Assembly (NCBI GenBank): GCA_003988855.1
Contig: QYAI01000035.1
Coordinates: forward strand, 186,001 to 250,000
Length of the DNA: 64,000 nt
Direction: 5' to 3'
Source: Arachnopeziza araneosa
Taxonomy: Eukaryota > Ascomycota > Leotiomycetes > Helotiales > Arachnopezizaceae
The notes beneath the pieces were generated by a model. The model was given only the letters and a program-made list of their open reading frames with translations. It did no database searches and was not told the origin of the DNA. Both the position numbers and the translations under genes were made by a program. Below are positions 44,490 to 56,583 of this stretch, one piece after another (the first letter of the stretch is position 1; each line of letters begins with the position of its first letter).

Positions 44490-46326
44490 CTTGTGCCGTA
44501 GAGGAAGAAGTCTCAGAAGAAGAGCTATATCGATACAGTCGATACCGGTGGCTGTACAACACTGTCGTTGCTCGTATGGTTAAGTGAACTGACGACATCT
44601 AGATCCAACGAACCTGAAAATCTTGCGATGCGTTATTGCAAGTTCAACATCCCGGCCCTCGTAGATGCCGCCGTCCAAGCTGCTGGCAATGGTGCTAGGT
44701 CCTGTAAGAATCCAATTCCAAGACCCCAAAGCTGCAGTAGAAAGTCGAACCTGACGTATGAATCATCTTAGGTGTCAAACTACTCAAATGCACTGAAGGG
44801 TAATATAACAAGGCATTTCTAATGAGTATGGACAATGGAGCAGAGGTCCTGGCGAAGGTCCCTAACCCCAACGCTGGACCGGCTTTCTACACCACTAGCC
44901 CTGAGGTTGCTACACGGCATTTCGTACGTGATTTCTCATACTGGTCTTCGTAGACAGGTTCTGACGACTAAATTTTAGCTGCGTACGGTCTTGAACTTAC
45001 CCGTCCCGCGCATTTATGCCTTCTCTTTGGGCTCAGATAATCCAGTGGGTGCCGAGTACATCATTGAGGAGAAAGCAGGAGGCAAACCATCAGGGAATCT
45101 TTGGCATCAGTAGGAAACAGAATCACAAATCGGTCTTGTCACTCAGCTCATTGACTTTGAGACACAACTAGCGTCGGTTTCATTTCGGAGACACGGTTGC
45201 ATCTACCATAAAAGGGATCTGGCAAAGAAAGGTCTTCCTGCTTACGATCTGGAAGCCTAGTCTCTATCTACTGATAGGACCCCCATGCAGCTCAACTCTG
45301 TGTTCACAGAGGACTTTGCGATTGGGCCCTTGACTGAAGCAAGATTGTGGGAAGGCGAAAGAGCTACGATGCAATTAGACCGAGGTCCATGTAGGTGTAA
45401 GCCCTGTTGAGATAAGTATGCTACTGATCACATTAGGGAGCACACCTGTATCCTACATGGCAGCCATAGGAATCAACGAGATACAGTGGGCGGCGGCATA
45501 CGCGAAACCCCAAATGAACGCTTACCGATCTATTGAAACGCCAGACTCCCCCGATGACTATATTTCACTGTTGAAACGGTACCTTTAACTCGCGCCGTAC
45601 CTATCGCCTGGTCCCTTCCGAACATCACTCTCACATCTAGATCTTCACCTCGATAACATATTCGTTGACCCAGACACAAAGAAAATTACTTGCATCATTG
45701 ACTGGCAGTCAGCCTCAGCATCTGAGCCATTTCTTCAGCGTAGTATCCCGCGTATGCTTATCCCAGTCGGCCGTGGCCCTCCTAATGAAAGATTAGACGC
45801 TGTGTCAGAAAAGTCTAATACAAGAGAAGACTCAAACGGGAATGTAATTCTGCTCCGCTATTATCGCGATATTAGCAGGGTCAAGAATGAATAACGGTGG
45901 GCGGCAATCGATCTCCATAATCGCTCACTTCTGACCGAACCTACATCTTTGCTCCGTGGTGCTTGGAGCAGGAACGACGCATTTTCTTTTCGTCACGCTT
46001 TGATACACGTTGCTGCTCGATGGAAAGAAATCGCACCAGCAACCCTGCCCTGTCCCATACAATTTACGGAGCATGAACTAGATCTTCACAACGGTCAATT
46101 GGAACTTGTTGAGGGTCTTGGAGAAGTTTTGCACCAACTTCAGAACGACAATATGATCCCACTAGGTGGAATGGTTCTTCGAGAAAAGTACGAGCAGGTT
46201 TTACATATCAATCATTACGTTAGGGAGATGTTTATCGAAATGGCAGAATCCGAGTCGCAGAAAGTTCTCTATTCACGAATATGGCCTTATCCAAGATTCA
46301 TGAAGATGCGTTGTCATCTGTGTTGA
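44490..46326 (+). pseudogene. APH-fold phosphotransferase pseudogene with multiple lesions
   Basis: A complete gene outline can be traced: EEVSEEELYRYSRYRWLYN, an intron ending CATCTAG near 44602, RYCKFNIPALVDAAVQAAGN, MSMDNGAEVLAKVPNPNAGP and YTTSPEVATRHF. An intron (about 44921-44979) follows, then LRTVLNLPVPRIYAFSLGSD, GAEYIIEEKAGGKPSGNLW, the catalytic DLHLDNIFVDPDTKKITCII and DWQSA, and a C-terminal helical tail to 46326. In-frame stops occur at 45111 (TAG, where TGG is expected), 45258, 45586 and 45892, and the frame is lost near 44700. Both the catalytic loop and the introns survive, so loss is fairly recent. It is a different subfamily from the gene at 34 kb. Confidence 0.75.
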
Positions 46327-46792
46327 TGTGTTTCAGGGCAAGCCAAAGCGCCAAATAAAATTTCAGATTATCAAAACAAGCTAATTCGACTCCACGCTTT
46401 CCAACTATTGTGAAACACAAATAAGACATGGAGACGCGTTCTAGCAGGTAAGTCATGCAGCCAATCAATTATGATGTGGCATGAAAGAGGATTAGGTGGG
46501 ATCTGGCATATGGTGTCGGTTCTCGGCCCGGTCCACAAAGATCTCGATGAGAATACTCGATCTACTGGCGAGTACGCTTACTCATCCAGACTTCGTGGCC
46601 CTCCCCACGGTCCGTGCTTAATAAGGTAGGTGACAGCACATCCATTCGTTGAGAATCAAAGAGGATTCTTCGCTATTATATATATATTGTTTAACTCAAT
46701 TGTAATGCATTGAGATTGAACTTCTTGGTAGTAAAGGAACCCTCACACTGTGCTTCTTCAGAAGTTCTAGAAGGTCTATTTGCCTTGCTGTC
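46327..46792. other. Intergenic, no supported gene
   Basis: Contains the 3' flanks of the pseudogene and of the next minus-strand gene. Nothing recognisable was seen. Confidence 0.5.
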
Positions 46793-47315
46793 CTACGCTT
46801 TTGCCCTTGCCATCTGTTCCTCCCTAGCTTGTACATGCCTCTTGTACACCTCGGGTTCGACTCTCATTTGCAGTTCCTCGTCCGTATACCCAAGCTAAAT
46901 AAATTAACAAAGAGCATATAATTTCAGTACGAAGCCTTACAGGTGTTGGTCTTTCAGCTGGGTTGAACTGATATTCGGTTGCGAGTAGCTTTGTAATAGG
47001 TAGAGGTAACGGCCCAGGTTGATCAACACTATTCAGAATTAGCGGAAAGAAAGTAGAAACTCTTCATTCATACAGCTCCTGGTCTTTCCAAAGAAAATAT
47101 TTGACAGTATAATCCGTTGCATCCACGGGACCAGAGTCAATAAGTAGCCAGCACCTCCGATTGACATATCCACCAAAGGTCGTCAGTCGATCGCTCTCAT
47201 TTAAACTGCGACTCCAGATTTTTTGACAAACTTTGTCTGCCATGAGTGAGATCTTCGTGCTTGATGGCCCAGGCATTTCTTGCGTTTTGCATCGTACAAG
47301 AATACGCAAAGCCAT
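46793..47315 (-). CDS. Hypothetical protein, 143 residues, three exons
   Basis: Exons 47315-47074, 47028-46941 and 46894-46793 splice in frame through GT-AG introns of 45 and 46 bases. The product is compact: MALRILVRCKTQEMPGPSST, then SGPVDATDYTVKYFLWKDQE, LPLPITKLLATEYQFNP, and a charged helical end, LGYTDEELQMRVEPEVYKRH with VQAREEQMARAKA. The coherent three-exon structure makes it likely to be a real gene. I do not recognise the family. The basic start and helical end would suit a small mitochondrial or ribosome-associated protein, but that is speculation. Confidence 0.65.
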
Positions 47316-48004
47316 TCCGAAGCCAGTTGTCGTGCGAAGTAATAGTGGGATCAGCTTGAATGTAAATTAAGTCTCAGTAGACGAGCGTCTCGTAGCACAG
47401 AAGAGCTATTTCACAGCGATATTTCACGACAAGGAATTTCCTAAACAATAAAACGTTTGATAAAGAACAACGACTGATCCGATTTCAAGTGTTATGATAT
47501 AAGACCTCGCTTCGAGGTTCTTGCTTGATGACTAAGAATTTCAATTTCTACCTAACCAAATCCGTACAAATCCGTACCAGTATTACACAGAGTCGGGTGG
47601 TGTTCCGTAGACGCATTTAGGACATTGACCAGCGGTCGGGATGGTTCTTGTGGTATAAGCGGGGCAGGTCGCACCCAGACCCGTGGTGCAATAGGACCAT
47701 GATCCAAAAATAGAGTCCCCGCACTGGCTATACAAACGCCAAACTCCTATGCACATTTCGCTTGTCTGTTATCAGTTACATTTTGTCAAGGCATACAAAG
47801 GAAGAAATCATACAGATATTGGATTTTGTAGTTTCTTTAAAATTGGGTCCGTAAGACTAGTGTTTAAGTTAATCTTGAAAAGGTGGCCTCGCCTTCCGCT
47901 TCGCCGAGGAGATACTCGCTTCGGTCACATGATAGATCAAACACAAACACCAGTAGCCGATCCCCTAGAACTTTAGATCCGTCAACTTGCGAGTGACTAC
48001 TTCA
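47316..48004. other. Divergent intergenic region
   Basis: About 690 bases between two divergent starts. A 75-codon plus frame at 47749 ends just before the next gene and has no features. Confidence 0.45.
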
Positions 48005-48772
48005 ATGCCACCCAACTTCCTTGATCTGCCACGCGAAATTCGTGATGAGATATACGCACTCATTCTAGTATCCCCAAATCATCTTGTTCAGCCTCGCCTC
48101 CTCCCTCGTTCTCCACCGCACATCGAGCTCCATGTACCATCCTCACCCTCAGAAATTGGTCATCGCCCCGTCAAACATGATCCCCAATCCAAAGTATCTC
48201 TCTCCGTCATCCGAACTTGTCGGCAGATCTACAACGAAACTCATGGCATATTCTGGTCATCGAACATATTTCTCTTCCCCAATTACTCATTACACGAACG
48301 CGGCCTTGTGAATATCCTTAAATCCATGGGGCAGGTCGCTAGCAGACTCATTACACGCGTCTGTATTCTCATGAAACCACGAAGAACCAGTCTCCGAGAC
48401 GGAGGACCGCCCTACAACGGACTGGCGAAGGCACTCCAGTCTCTAGGAAGTCGAGCACGCCACGGCTCCTTGAGGGAAGTTGAACTAGTCTTCGATAAAT
48501 GGGCTATTGATTGCGGAAGTGGCGGCGTATCTGGTCTCAGGGCGCTTGAAAAACTTTTAGCTGTCTTGGAGAACGCAAGTCAAACTTTTCAACGAACGAT
48601 TCGCCTGCCTCCGCTGGAAACTACGGCCAATCCAGATATACCTTTCCCACGCGATTTGCATCAAGCTTTTGGCGGAAGGCTATTTGTGGGTGACAGGTTG
48701 ATTTGGGAAAACTACAAAGAAGTTTCGCGGCTTGATGATATAGTCAAAATCAAGGAGACGAACATCGGCTGA
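48005..48772 (+). CDS. F-box-like / 2EXR-type protein
   Basis: A single exon of 255 residues. It opens with the typical MPPNFLDLPREIRDEIYALI motif, continues with the spacer IRTCRQIYNETHGIFWSSN and NIFLFPNYSLHERG, and has a degenerate C-terminal half. Proteins of this kind are numerous in Pezizomycotina and are usually annotated as F-box-like or 2EXR domain proteins. Some may recruit substrates to SCF ubiquitin ligases, but no partner is evident. The ATG at 48005 is used because the frame before it has no ATG. Confidence 0.75.
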   Translation: MPPNFLDLPREIRDEIYALILVSPNHLVQPRLLPRSPPHIELHVPSSPSEIGHRPVKHDPQSKVSLSVIRTCRQIYNETHGIFWSSNIFLFPNYSLHERGLVNILKSMGQVASRLITRVCILMKPRRTSLRDGGPPYNGLAKALQSLGSRARHGSLREVELVFDKWAIDCGSGGVSGLRALEKLLAVLENASQTFQRTIRLPPLETTANPDIPFPRDLHQAFGGRLFVGDRLIWENYKEVSRLDDIVKIKETNIG

Positions 48773-49396
48773 GAAGAGCGCTTTCCTAGGACATGACCAA
48801 GTCTACGAGACTTTGAACCGCAAATCTCGATGAGATGGATCTAGTACACACTGCTCGAGATGGTTCTGTTGAATGTGGATTACGCAGAGATTAGGAAGTC
48901 TTTCAGACAACCTTTAGAGAGTGTAATGATTTACAACTCATGCAAAATACAATGTCGCACTTGGATACCGACATTCAAGTCAATTCTGGGAGAGAAAGAC
49001 TTCAAGATTTCAGTAGAGACAACGACTTGATAGTCTGGAATCGCGTGCAAGTTACTTCAAGGATATAAAGTCCGATGTGGTCCTATCAATTAGCTCCTAG
49101 TGAGGGAAAATCTCGGTATCAACCTACCGCAATAAAGACTTGATTAGTCCTGTACTGGATATTTTACCGTCAGCTAGGAGAATTGGGTAGACAAGTTGTG
49201 GGATAAAAATGAATCAAACTGATGAAAATCAGGTAAGGAGTTCAACATTGCAGTCCAATGTTAGCTATTCTAGTGGTATCTCTTGACCTATGAAATGGGA
49301 GAATGAATTCCATGAAATTCTCAGCCACCCAAATATCCCAAATATCCCAATCCCTAGTATCCAAACCCCAGAAATGCCCTCATATCAGAAAGTATC
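48773..49396. other. Intergenic, convergent 3' ends
   Basis: About 620 bases with no open frame of interest. A short repeat of CCCAAATAT occurs near 49327-49350. Confidence 0.5.
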
Positions 49397-50815
49397 CTAA
49401 GGCTTTCTCTCATGCACCAATCTTCCCTGTACCCAGACAGCAAGTGTATTCCTGTCATCCCCGTTGAAAACCCACTTTGCAACTCTTTCATCCCAATTCT
49501 CCCAACCAAAGATATCTACCCCACCCTCATCGGCAGTCTCCTCCTCACCAACATTGCATAGTCCAATCAACTGCGCATCCCATTCCATGCCCACCGCCCA
49601 GCTACCAATCTTATCCTCCAACCCGACAACTTTCGCTCCTCCTTTGGTGCCGAGATAGAGCACCTCCTCAATGCTGAGTTTTGCCTCTTCATCACCACTC
49701 ATGGCAACATGTCTGCTGACCAAACTCGCCTGTCTCGCAGCCTCGAGAATGGATGGACTATATCCTCCGCTCATATCCGTGCCAAGACCAACTTCAATGC
49801 CCTTGTTGAGTAGCCGACGGACTTTGGCCGTCCCGCTCGTAATAGCACTATTGCTGGCCGGGCAATGAGAGATTCTTCCTTCCTTCTTTTTGATTAGGTC
49901 TATCTCTTCTTCAGTCAGATGGACCGCATGGGCTAAGATTGTCTTCGGGCCAAGGAGACCATGGTTGTCGTACACGTGAGTGTATGTCTCATGGTCTGGG
50001 AACAGTTTCTTGACCAATGCAACTTCATTTGGATTCTCTGAGATGTGGGTTTGTACTGGAAGACCCGTCTCTTTTTGAAGGGCACCGAGACCGTGCAATA
50101 ACTCGCTTGAGCAACTAGGAGCAAACCGAGGAGTGATGATAGGCGTGATAAGGGAGTTTGTAGGGTCAATAGAGTGGATGTGAGCAATGGTAGCTTTCGT
50201 GTCCGCAATAGAGCTTTCAGGAGAGGCGTCGCGGTAAAACTCGGGCTGCATATCGGAGTCCATGCAGCAACGGCCGATAAACGCTCGCTGACCATAAGAC
50301 TGACAGAGGTCTGCAAGAAGGTTGGTGGAAGGGACATCGATAGTGGCGTAGTAAGAGGCTGTAGTAGTGCCGTTGGAGAGAGTTCGGGTGATACAACGAG
50401 TGTATACCGTTTTGGCCTTCTTGGGATCGGCCAACGAGGCTTCCATAGGAAAAGTGTACGTGTTTAGCCAGTCCAGAAGCGTCGTTTTCCCAAAGATCCC
50501 GGCATTGGGATATTGTGAGGCGTGGATATGAGTGTCTGCATATGTAAGTAAGGGTTATGTGGGTTTCTTATGAGTGAACAAACCAATGAAGCCGGGAAAG
50601 AAGAATTGTCCAGGTTTTGCTGTTTTTACTGTAACATCTGCTTCTTTCCAACCAAGGTTAGTGAAGAGAGTCTCTGCTGCCTTCTTATGGTCGCAGTTCT
50701 TCTCTATCGCAACAATCACGCCCTTATCATCAACGAGAACTGCGGTATCATGCAAGAACTCCAATACATCTAGGCTCTTGCTGTGTATGAAACTTCCCAG
50801 GTAAAGTGACTTCAT
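49397..50815 (-). CDS. GUD1: Guanine deaminase
   Basis: Two exons, 50815-50584 and 50535-49397, encode 456 residues. The amidohydrolase marks are FFFPGFIDTHIHASQYPN (metal ligands H80 and H82, created across the intron), SYYATIDVPSTN, VQTHISENPNEV (third histidine), ILAHAVHLTEEEID (fourth histidine), RISHCPASNSAI and GLGTDMSGGYSPSILEA (catalytic aspartate). It deaminates guanine to xanthine in purine salvage and nitrogen use. Unspliced, the first exon would stop after LFTHKKPT, confirming the 48-base intron (GTTTGT to TATGCAG). No lesions. Confidence 0.94.
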
Positions 50816-51377
50816 GGTATGTGGCGTGCCGTTGAAGATATGTTTGTGAGATCAGATAAAGAGGCAAGTTTGAGAGTGGAAATAGGAAATGGGGTTCAGT
50901 GAGGCTTTATATTGACTTATCGATAGGCAAGCTTCATCTGAAGTATGCCGTTGTCTGGCAGCCCACCATACCAGTCCCGATTTGGCAGGAATAAGCAAGA
51001 AAGCCGGACCCGACCGCCTGAGAGCGTCATTCTCCGAATGCTAAAAAGAAAATATACGCTGTTTACAGTAGTCTTTCAACCAAACGAAGAGCTCAAGGTC
51101 TGTATTGTCCTATTGAGGAAAGATCAACGGCACTTTGTTTAAGTGGCCCCTTGGATTTAAAGCTATGTTTTTGTAGTTTTGTAATGTTTGGGCCCAAGTA
51201 ATAGGCCATTTTATACAATCACAGCTAAGGTTACGGTCTAGAAACAGCCGGGAACCCTTATTTCAGCAGTAGTGGTGCTACAACTTCTTCTTGATCTTCT
51301 CTAATGTGCAGTGTTGCAGGTATTTCTAACGCCTTCCGATGCTTCATCTCCTTACTCCATGGTATCAAAACATTCCC
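50816..51377. other. Intergenic, no supported gene
   Basis: Promoter side of the guanine deaminase gene and 3' side of NTE1. Small frames here have no features. Confidence 0.5.
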
Positions 51378-54300
51378 TCAGATACTGGCCCTACGAGGTG
51401 CCATCGTTCTTCTTAATGCTTTCCTTTCCTCGGTTTCGTCAACCAGAGGTAACACGCCTTCATCTCTCATCTTGTTCAGATATTCCTGTCCGTACTGATA
51501 TCCTACCTGATAAATCTCATCAAACTTACCAAAATCCAGAGTGCCATAAGGATCAATAGGTGGTCGCATGTAGAGACATCCAGGCATATTCTTTGCCCTC
51601 TCTAAAGCATCAACACTAGAGACGTACGCCAGCCGTGCTTGAATCTCAGCCAATGTGGGTGGATTCGCCTGCGACGAGAATGGATTCCATCGATTCCCAA
51701 ACGCCCAAAATCCAGAGAGCGAATCCCCATAGTTTTGTGGTGTATCATCATCTATGCTTCCCACATCAATAGCGAAAATCACATCTGCTCCTAGCGACTT
51801 CATGTGTGACACAGTGAGATTATCGACATATCCGCCATCAAGAAGCATACTTCCTTCATCACACAAAGGTGGAAGGAGTCCAGCCAGCGACATGGACGCT
51901 CGTACATATCTCCATGCATAACCACTAGTATGGATTTCTGACCGACTTTTGCTGATATTTGTTGTATTACAATAGAACTCCAGCCAGAAATCTTCGATTT
52001 GAGTGTTTCCAAAAGTCTTAAAAATACCACGATTGAATTCATGACCAGTGGTGTATGAAGCCGAGGGATAAGTCAGATCTAAAGCAAACCGCCACATACT
52101 TGCCATCCGGCCTGCAAATTTCTTTGCTCGACCATACATAGGCACGACATCGGCGTCGCGGGCATACAAAGCTCCAATGAAAGCGCCAATCGAGGTCCCT
52201 CCAACGATGTCGATAGGAACACCTGCCTCTTCCAAAGCTCGAATTATGCCAACCTGGGCAATACCACGGGCACCACCACCGCCTAGAACCAACCCAATAG
52301 ATTTTCCGCAGAGTCTTCTCGCTATTCTATGAAAGTCGCCCTTGAATGGAGTTTCTGCAGAGTATAGAGGGGTCTGCCTTACCCTGCGAGAAGTATACTT
52401 CTGGATCTCGGCTGACAGGACTTGGACTCGCTGTTTCAACGCAGATATTTTCCTTGTCTGAGGGTGCACAGGAACAGAGCTTGTCCGGAATGCCATTTGA
52501 ACGTGGTGATGACCGCCATTGATCCAGACGCGGTTCCGCAACCATGCTCTAGTCACGCCAGCTGGAGAGAAACGATCTGCATGCAGCAGAACCAATTCCT
52601 TTCGAGCAGTTGTTTTCATGCCAAGCAAGAAACGTTCGTACTCGCCGATAGAAGGTGATCCTTCCGCTAATCCAACAAGAAGGATACAGTCGGCCTGGCT
52701 GATGCATGTCTGGGTCCAAGGTGAGTTTACATTAGTATCTAAGGACAAAGTCAGTACATCCACCGAAAGATCATCCCGAACAGAGTAGATAGATAGGCAT
52801 CAGGAAAAAATTAGAGTTGCAAAGTTTAGTCTTCATAGAAAATACTCTGGGTTAAAAAGGAATCATCATCTGCCAAACACTTCAAGAGGAAAAACATCAC
52901 TGACCCGCAACATACAACACAAGGCCGTACTTTTCTTCAAGATCTGCGAGATACTGAGAAAGTTTGAGCTTTCCCATTCGGGTAAAGGCGTGCCGGCCAA
53001 GATGGTTGAATATAGCCGCTTGGTTGAGAGAAGTAACGCCATTTGTTGCTCCTATCTGACTGAGCGCATTCATCAGTCGACTACCAAACTCCACCACAGG
53101 TACGCCCGCAGTGACGGGTAAGATTGCAACAGTTCGTAGATTAATAGTTGACGAAACTTTGTTGTTGGTTGCGCCACCTGTTTCTTTCTTTCCTTGAACA
53201 AAAACAGGATCTTCAACCAATGCTCGCATTCGGGAAGCAATAATCTTGGATATCTTGATGGTGATGCCTGGATGCTCTTGTGCTAAACTATTGAACAAAG
53301 TTTTGGGAAACTTGGCTAGTTCTGTATCCCGGATTGCATGCAGTGTGGCAGGTCGGGCAGACTCGGTCATAACCTCGAGTTCTCCAACACTCTCACCCTG
53401 ACCGTATTCACCAACCACTTTCATGCCTTCCTCTTCATTGTTTAAGACCAGTCGAAGACGGCCGTTGAGGACTATGTATATTGCATCACTATCATCGCCT
53501 TGGTGGTAGATAACCTGACCGGCATTCACTTGCACCCATTCAAGGGCGAAGTCAATATGTAAGATCAGCCGTGGAAGAAGACTGGTCAGCCTTTTCGCCA
53601 TAGTAAGCAGAACTACCGGGTATTTCTCAACTATTCTTTCTAAAGACGAGCGAGGCAAGAACCCGACGTAGACATCAGTCTTGGCTACAACATCAATGAA
53701 AGAGCGGTACGACGATATTGTTCCAATATAGCCCGCGATCCCACCAGGCTTGATGAGGGCAAGACTTTTCCGTCCAGCGGATTTTCGTTTCCTGCTTTCG
53801 ACCCCAGCGGATCCCTTTACCGATCCAGATGCCTTTGATGACCCGCCAGTCCGAGTACGGGAGAGTGGTGTCAGGTTTTCATCACCAGCCTTTGATCCCG
53901 ACAATCGAGTAGTTTGTCCCAGGACAGTGGTTTCAGAAGTTTCCTCTACAAGAACACTAACATCCAAAAATCCATCAATCACATAATACAAGCCTGGGTT
54001 TCTTTCGCCTTGTTCAACAAGTACAGAGCCTTTCGAAAAGTAAACAATCTCGAGTTCGTCTTTCAATTCATTTGCAAGGCTTTGAGTGCTTGGAAACCCG
54101 CCAGTACTGATTCCACCAGACGTCTGCGATTCACTGTCTCCATCAGCAGATCCTTCATATGGGTCAATGATACCGAAGGCGGGATTGCTAAAGACTGCCT
54201 TTTGCCGCTTCTGGTCGTAGGATACAAGTCTTGGCGATGCTTCTACAGAATCTGCCATTCTCAGTGCATTTTTGGTGTTTGTAAGACCAATCGCCTTGAA

Positions 54301-56136
54301 GATACACTCTAAAATAGATACTCGAAACATACTATCTTCATCAATAGATTCCTGTCGATGTAGAGTCATTCTCGGATTATGAACACTAGTGAATGGATTG
54401 AAAGTTCTCTGTGCGAGTGGGGTCTGGGTATCGTGCTGCCACACTTCAGCTTGATCGCGAGTGTCTGAATTCACATTTGAACTGTCTCTTCGACCACCAT
54501 TCCGTGACATTTGAATATTTGTCAAAAGATCTCCAGGACTCGGGCTGATAGCGTTGTCGCGGCCAAAAGGTGTTTCAAAAGTTGAAATTGTAAGAGCTGC
54601 AGCTTTTTTCCCCGAGAGAGCATGGAGAGTAGCCTCTTTTCGGAGACTGTTGCTTGAACGTCTCTTTCTCCCGCTACCTGGATTGTGTAAGGCAATGCCC
54701 TTGCTTCCTTCTTCTACGTCAGTTCTCTCCCGCTCACGCGCAAATTTTTCTTTTAGTCTTTCCAGAGCATCACCTCGTAAAAAGTTTGGCAATTCGTAGG
54801 TGGTGTACTTGTTCATATGTTTCTCGGTCCTCAACACCTCACTGGTCAACCCGAGATATGAGTGGCCTGTTGCCAAAGTTACTCGCTGCAATCGTGTCAA
54901 TATGACTTGCACTATGTGTGCAGTTGCTTTAGGATAAACTCTCGTCAAACGTCGGAAAGCACTTGCTGGAATTATAGCAATCGTAGTATCAACTGTAGCT
55001 CTAGCAACAATGTCTGGGTGAGCAGAATTTGTTTTTGCCCTTCTTGGTTTCGGCCTCGGCTTACTCCCATCTTCAAAGTGATCTAGAGATAAGGGGGGGA
55101 CTTTAGGAAGAGTTCCAGAAGCTGCTACGCTTGCCGTCGTCGAAGTGCGATGATCTCTAGTCGGCCGTCGTCCATTCTGACTAGGAGCGCCATAGATAGG
55201 ACTCGTCGGTAAAGAGGGGGGAGTATCGTGACTGTGATTGTATGGAAACCCAGCACTCAAAGGAAATCTGTTGTGACCATAACCAGGAGCTAAATTGTTA
55301 TGCTCATCATCATCTTCTGTGTGTCTTAGTTTCACATCCTCAGTAAACAGTGATAGGATGGAGAACAATGAAGACATTGGAGCTCCGTTCTTGACCTCGG
55401 TTAGAAGTTGGTATCCTTGTTGAGCGTTCCGCCTGTTTGGCTCATCTCCATAATCAGATGAGTCGTCTGGATGAAAGGAAGATGGTTCTGAGTCAGATTC
55501 AAGGCCTTCTCTGGCAGATTTGACAAAAATCTCCACCATTCCATCCACTACTAAGCAAAACCCCTTCTCTTCCTCTAAGTTCAGGGTCTCGCCCGCTATC
55601 AGTTTCCTGGTTTGCATGGATCTTGTGAGCTCGTGAAATACAGGCCGTTCCAAGTACCCAAATACCTTGATGGCACTCAAAAACTCATCCAAATAGTTAG
55701 AAAACCCAGACTTGGAGCTATCTTCCTGGGTATCAGGGAACAGATCTATTTCGGGCTCTTTTCTCTGAGGTTCGTGTGGCAGACGCGAATACATATTGAG
55801 GAACCGATACCGTACGAACCAGCTCATAGTCGATACGATCGCCACAACAATGAGCATCCTGCACAGCATATTAGCAGGACCCGGAGAATTCGGTATTGGT
55901 CATACTTACAGAGTAGTTGCATTCATTGTAAATGTCAAGCTCGTAGAGAAGAGTGTGAAGAGAAAAGTCGGCATAGTGATAGTTGAAAAAGTAATGACCC
56001 AGTATAGGACGGATGGAATGACCCTAATAAAGAACAGAACCAAATGACCGAATGATCCTGACCAAGAATCTCGCACTTCTAAGTGTCCCATGACTGTTGT
56101 GTTGGGGAGTGCCATGGGGGAAAGAGAAGAATCCAT
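51378..56136 (-). CDS. NTE1: Lysophospholipase Nte1 (patatin-like phospholipase)
   Basis: Three exons, 56136-55910, 55858-52905 and 52738-51378, encode 1513 residues. Order: two or three N-terminal membrane helices, a first cyclic-nucleotide-binding-like domain (IKVFGYLERPVFHELTRSMQ) broken by a long low-complexity insert, and two more such domains (VYFSKGSVLVEQGERNPGLY; VIYHQGDDSDAIYIVLNGRL). A patatin domain follows with GLVLGGGGARGIAQVG, the nucleophile serine in GGTSIGAFIG and the aspartate in LLDGGYVDN. The enzyme deacylates phosphatidylcholine and lysophosphatidylcholine at the endoplasmic reticulum. The 166-base third intron joins LYVAD to TNVNSPWTQT. Confidence 0.95.
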
Positions 56137-56583
56137 TCTGAGCGGCTTTTAAGGAGTCTCGGACAGAGGGTTGAGAAAACGATGCTATGGAATGTAAAAC
56201 ATTCTTCCGACTACAAGAACTAGTCGCTAATGAAGAATCGTGCTAGGCAGGTGTTCGTATCATGTATTGCCTCGTGGTACTCGGGGCTTGCATACTGTAG
56301 CTCCAGGACACAATTCCAGTCAGGCCGAGCTCTCCCCGGAAAGGTTGACGTCGGTGTCGGCGGTCGGCAACAGGTCCGCTAGTGGATTTCATCCCACTAC
56401 GGAAAATCGTGTGACTCTAAGTGAATGCCATCAAGAACCCCACCTCGCAGTATCCGCCCACTCAAGAATTCTCACGACTTACAGGAATATTTCCTGACTA
56501 CGACGTGCAAAATTTTATCCTGCGCGACAAGCAGAAGAAGAAGACTACAGACCCGTGGCCGCCCCGCCGCGCAATCCGTCAAC
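56137..56583. promoter_or_regulatory. Divergent promoter between NTE1 and eIF2-alpha
   Basis: About 450 bases between two divergent start codons, so it contains both promoters and leaders. The overlapping open frames continue into the eIF2-alpha leader and are not genes. Confidence 0.5.
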
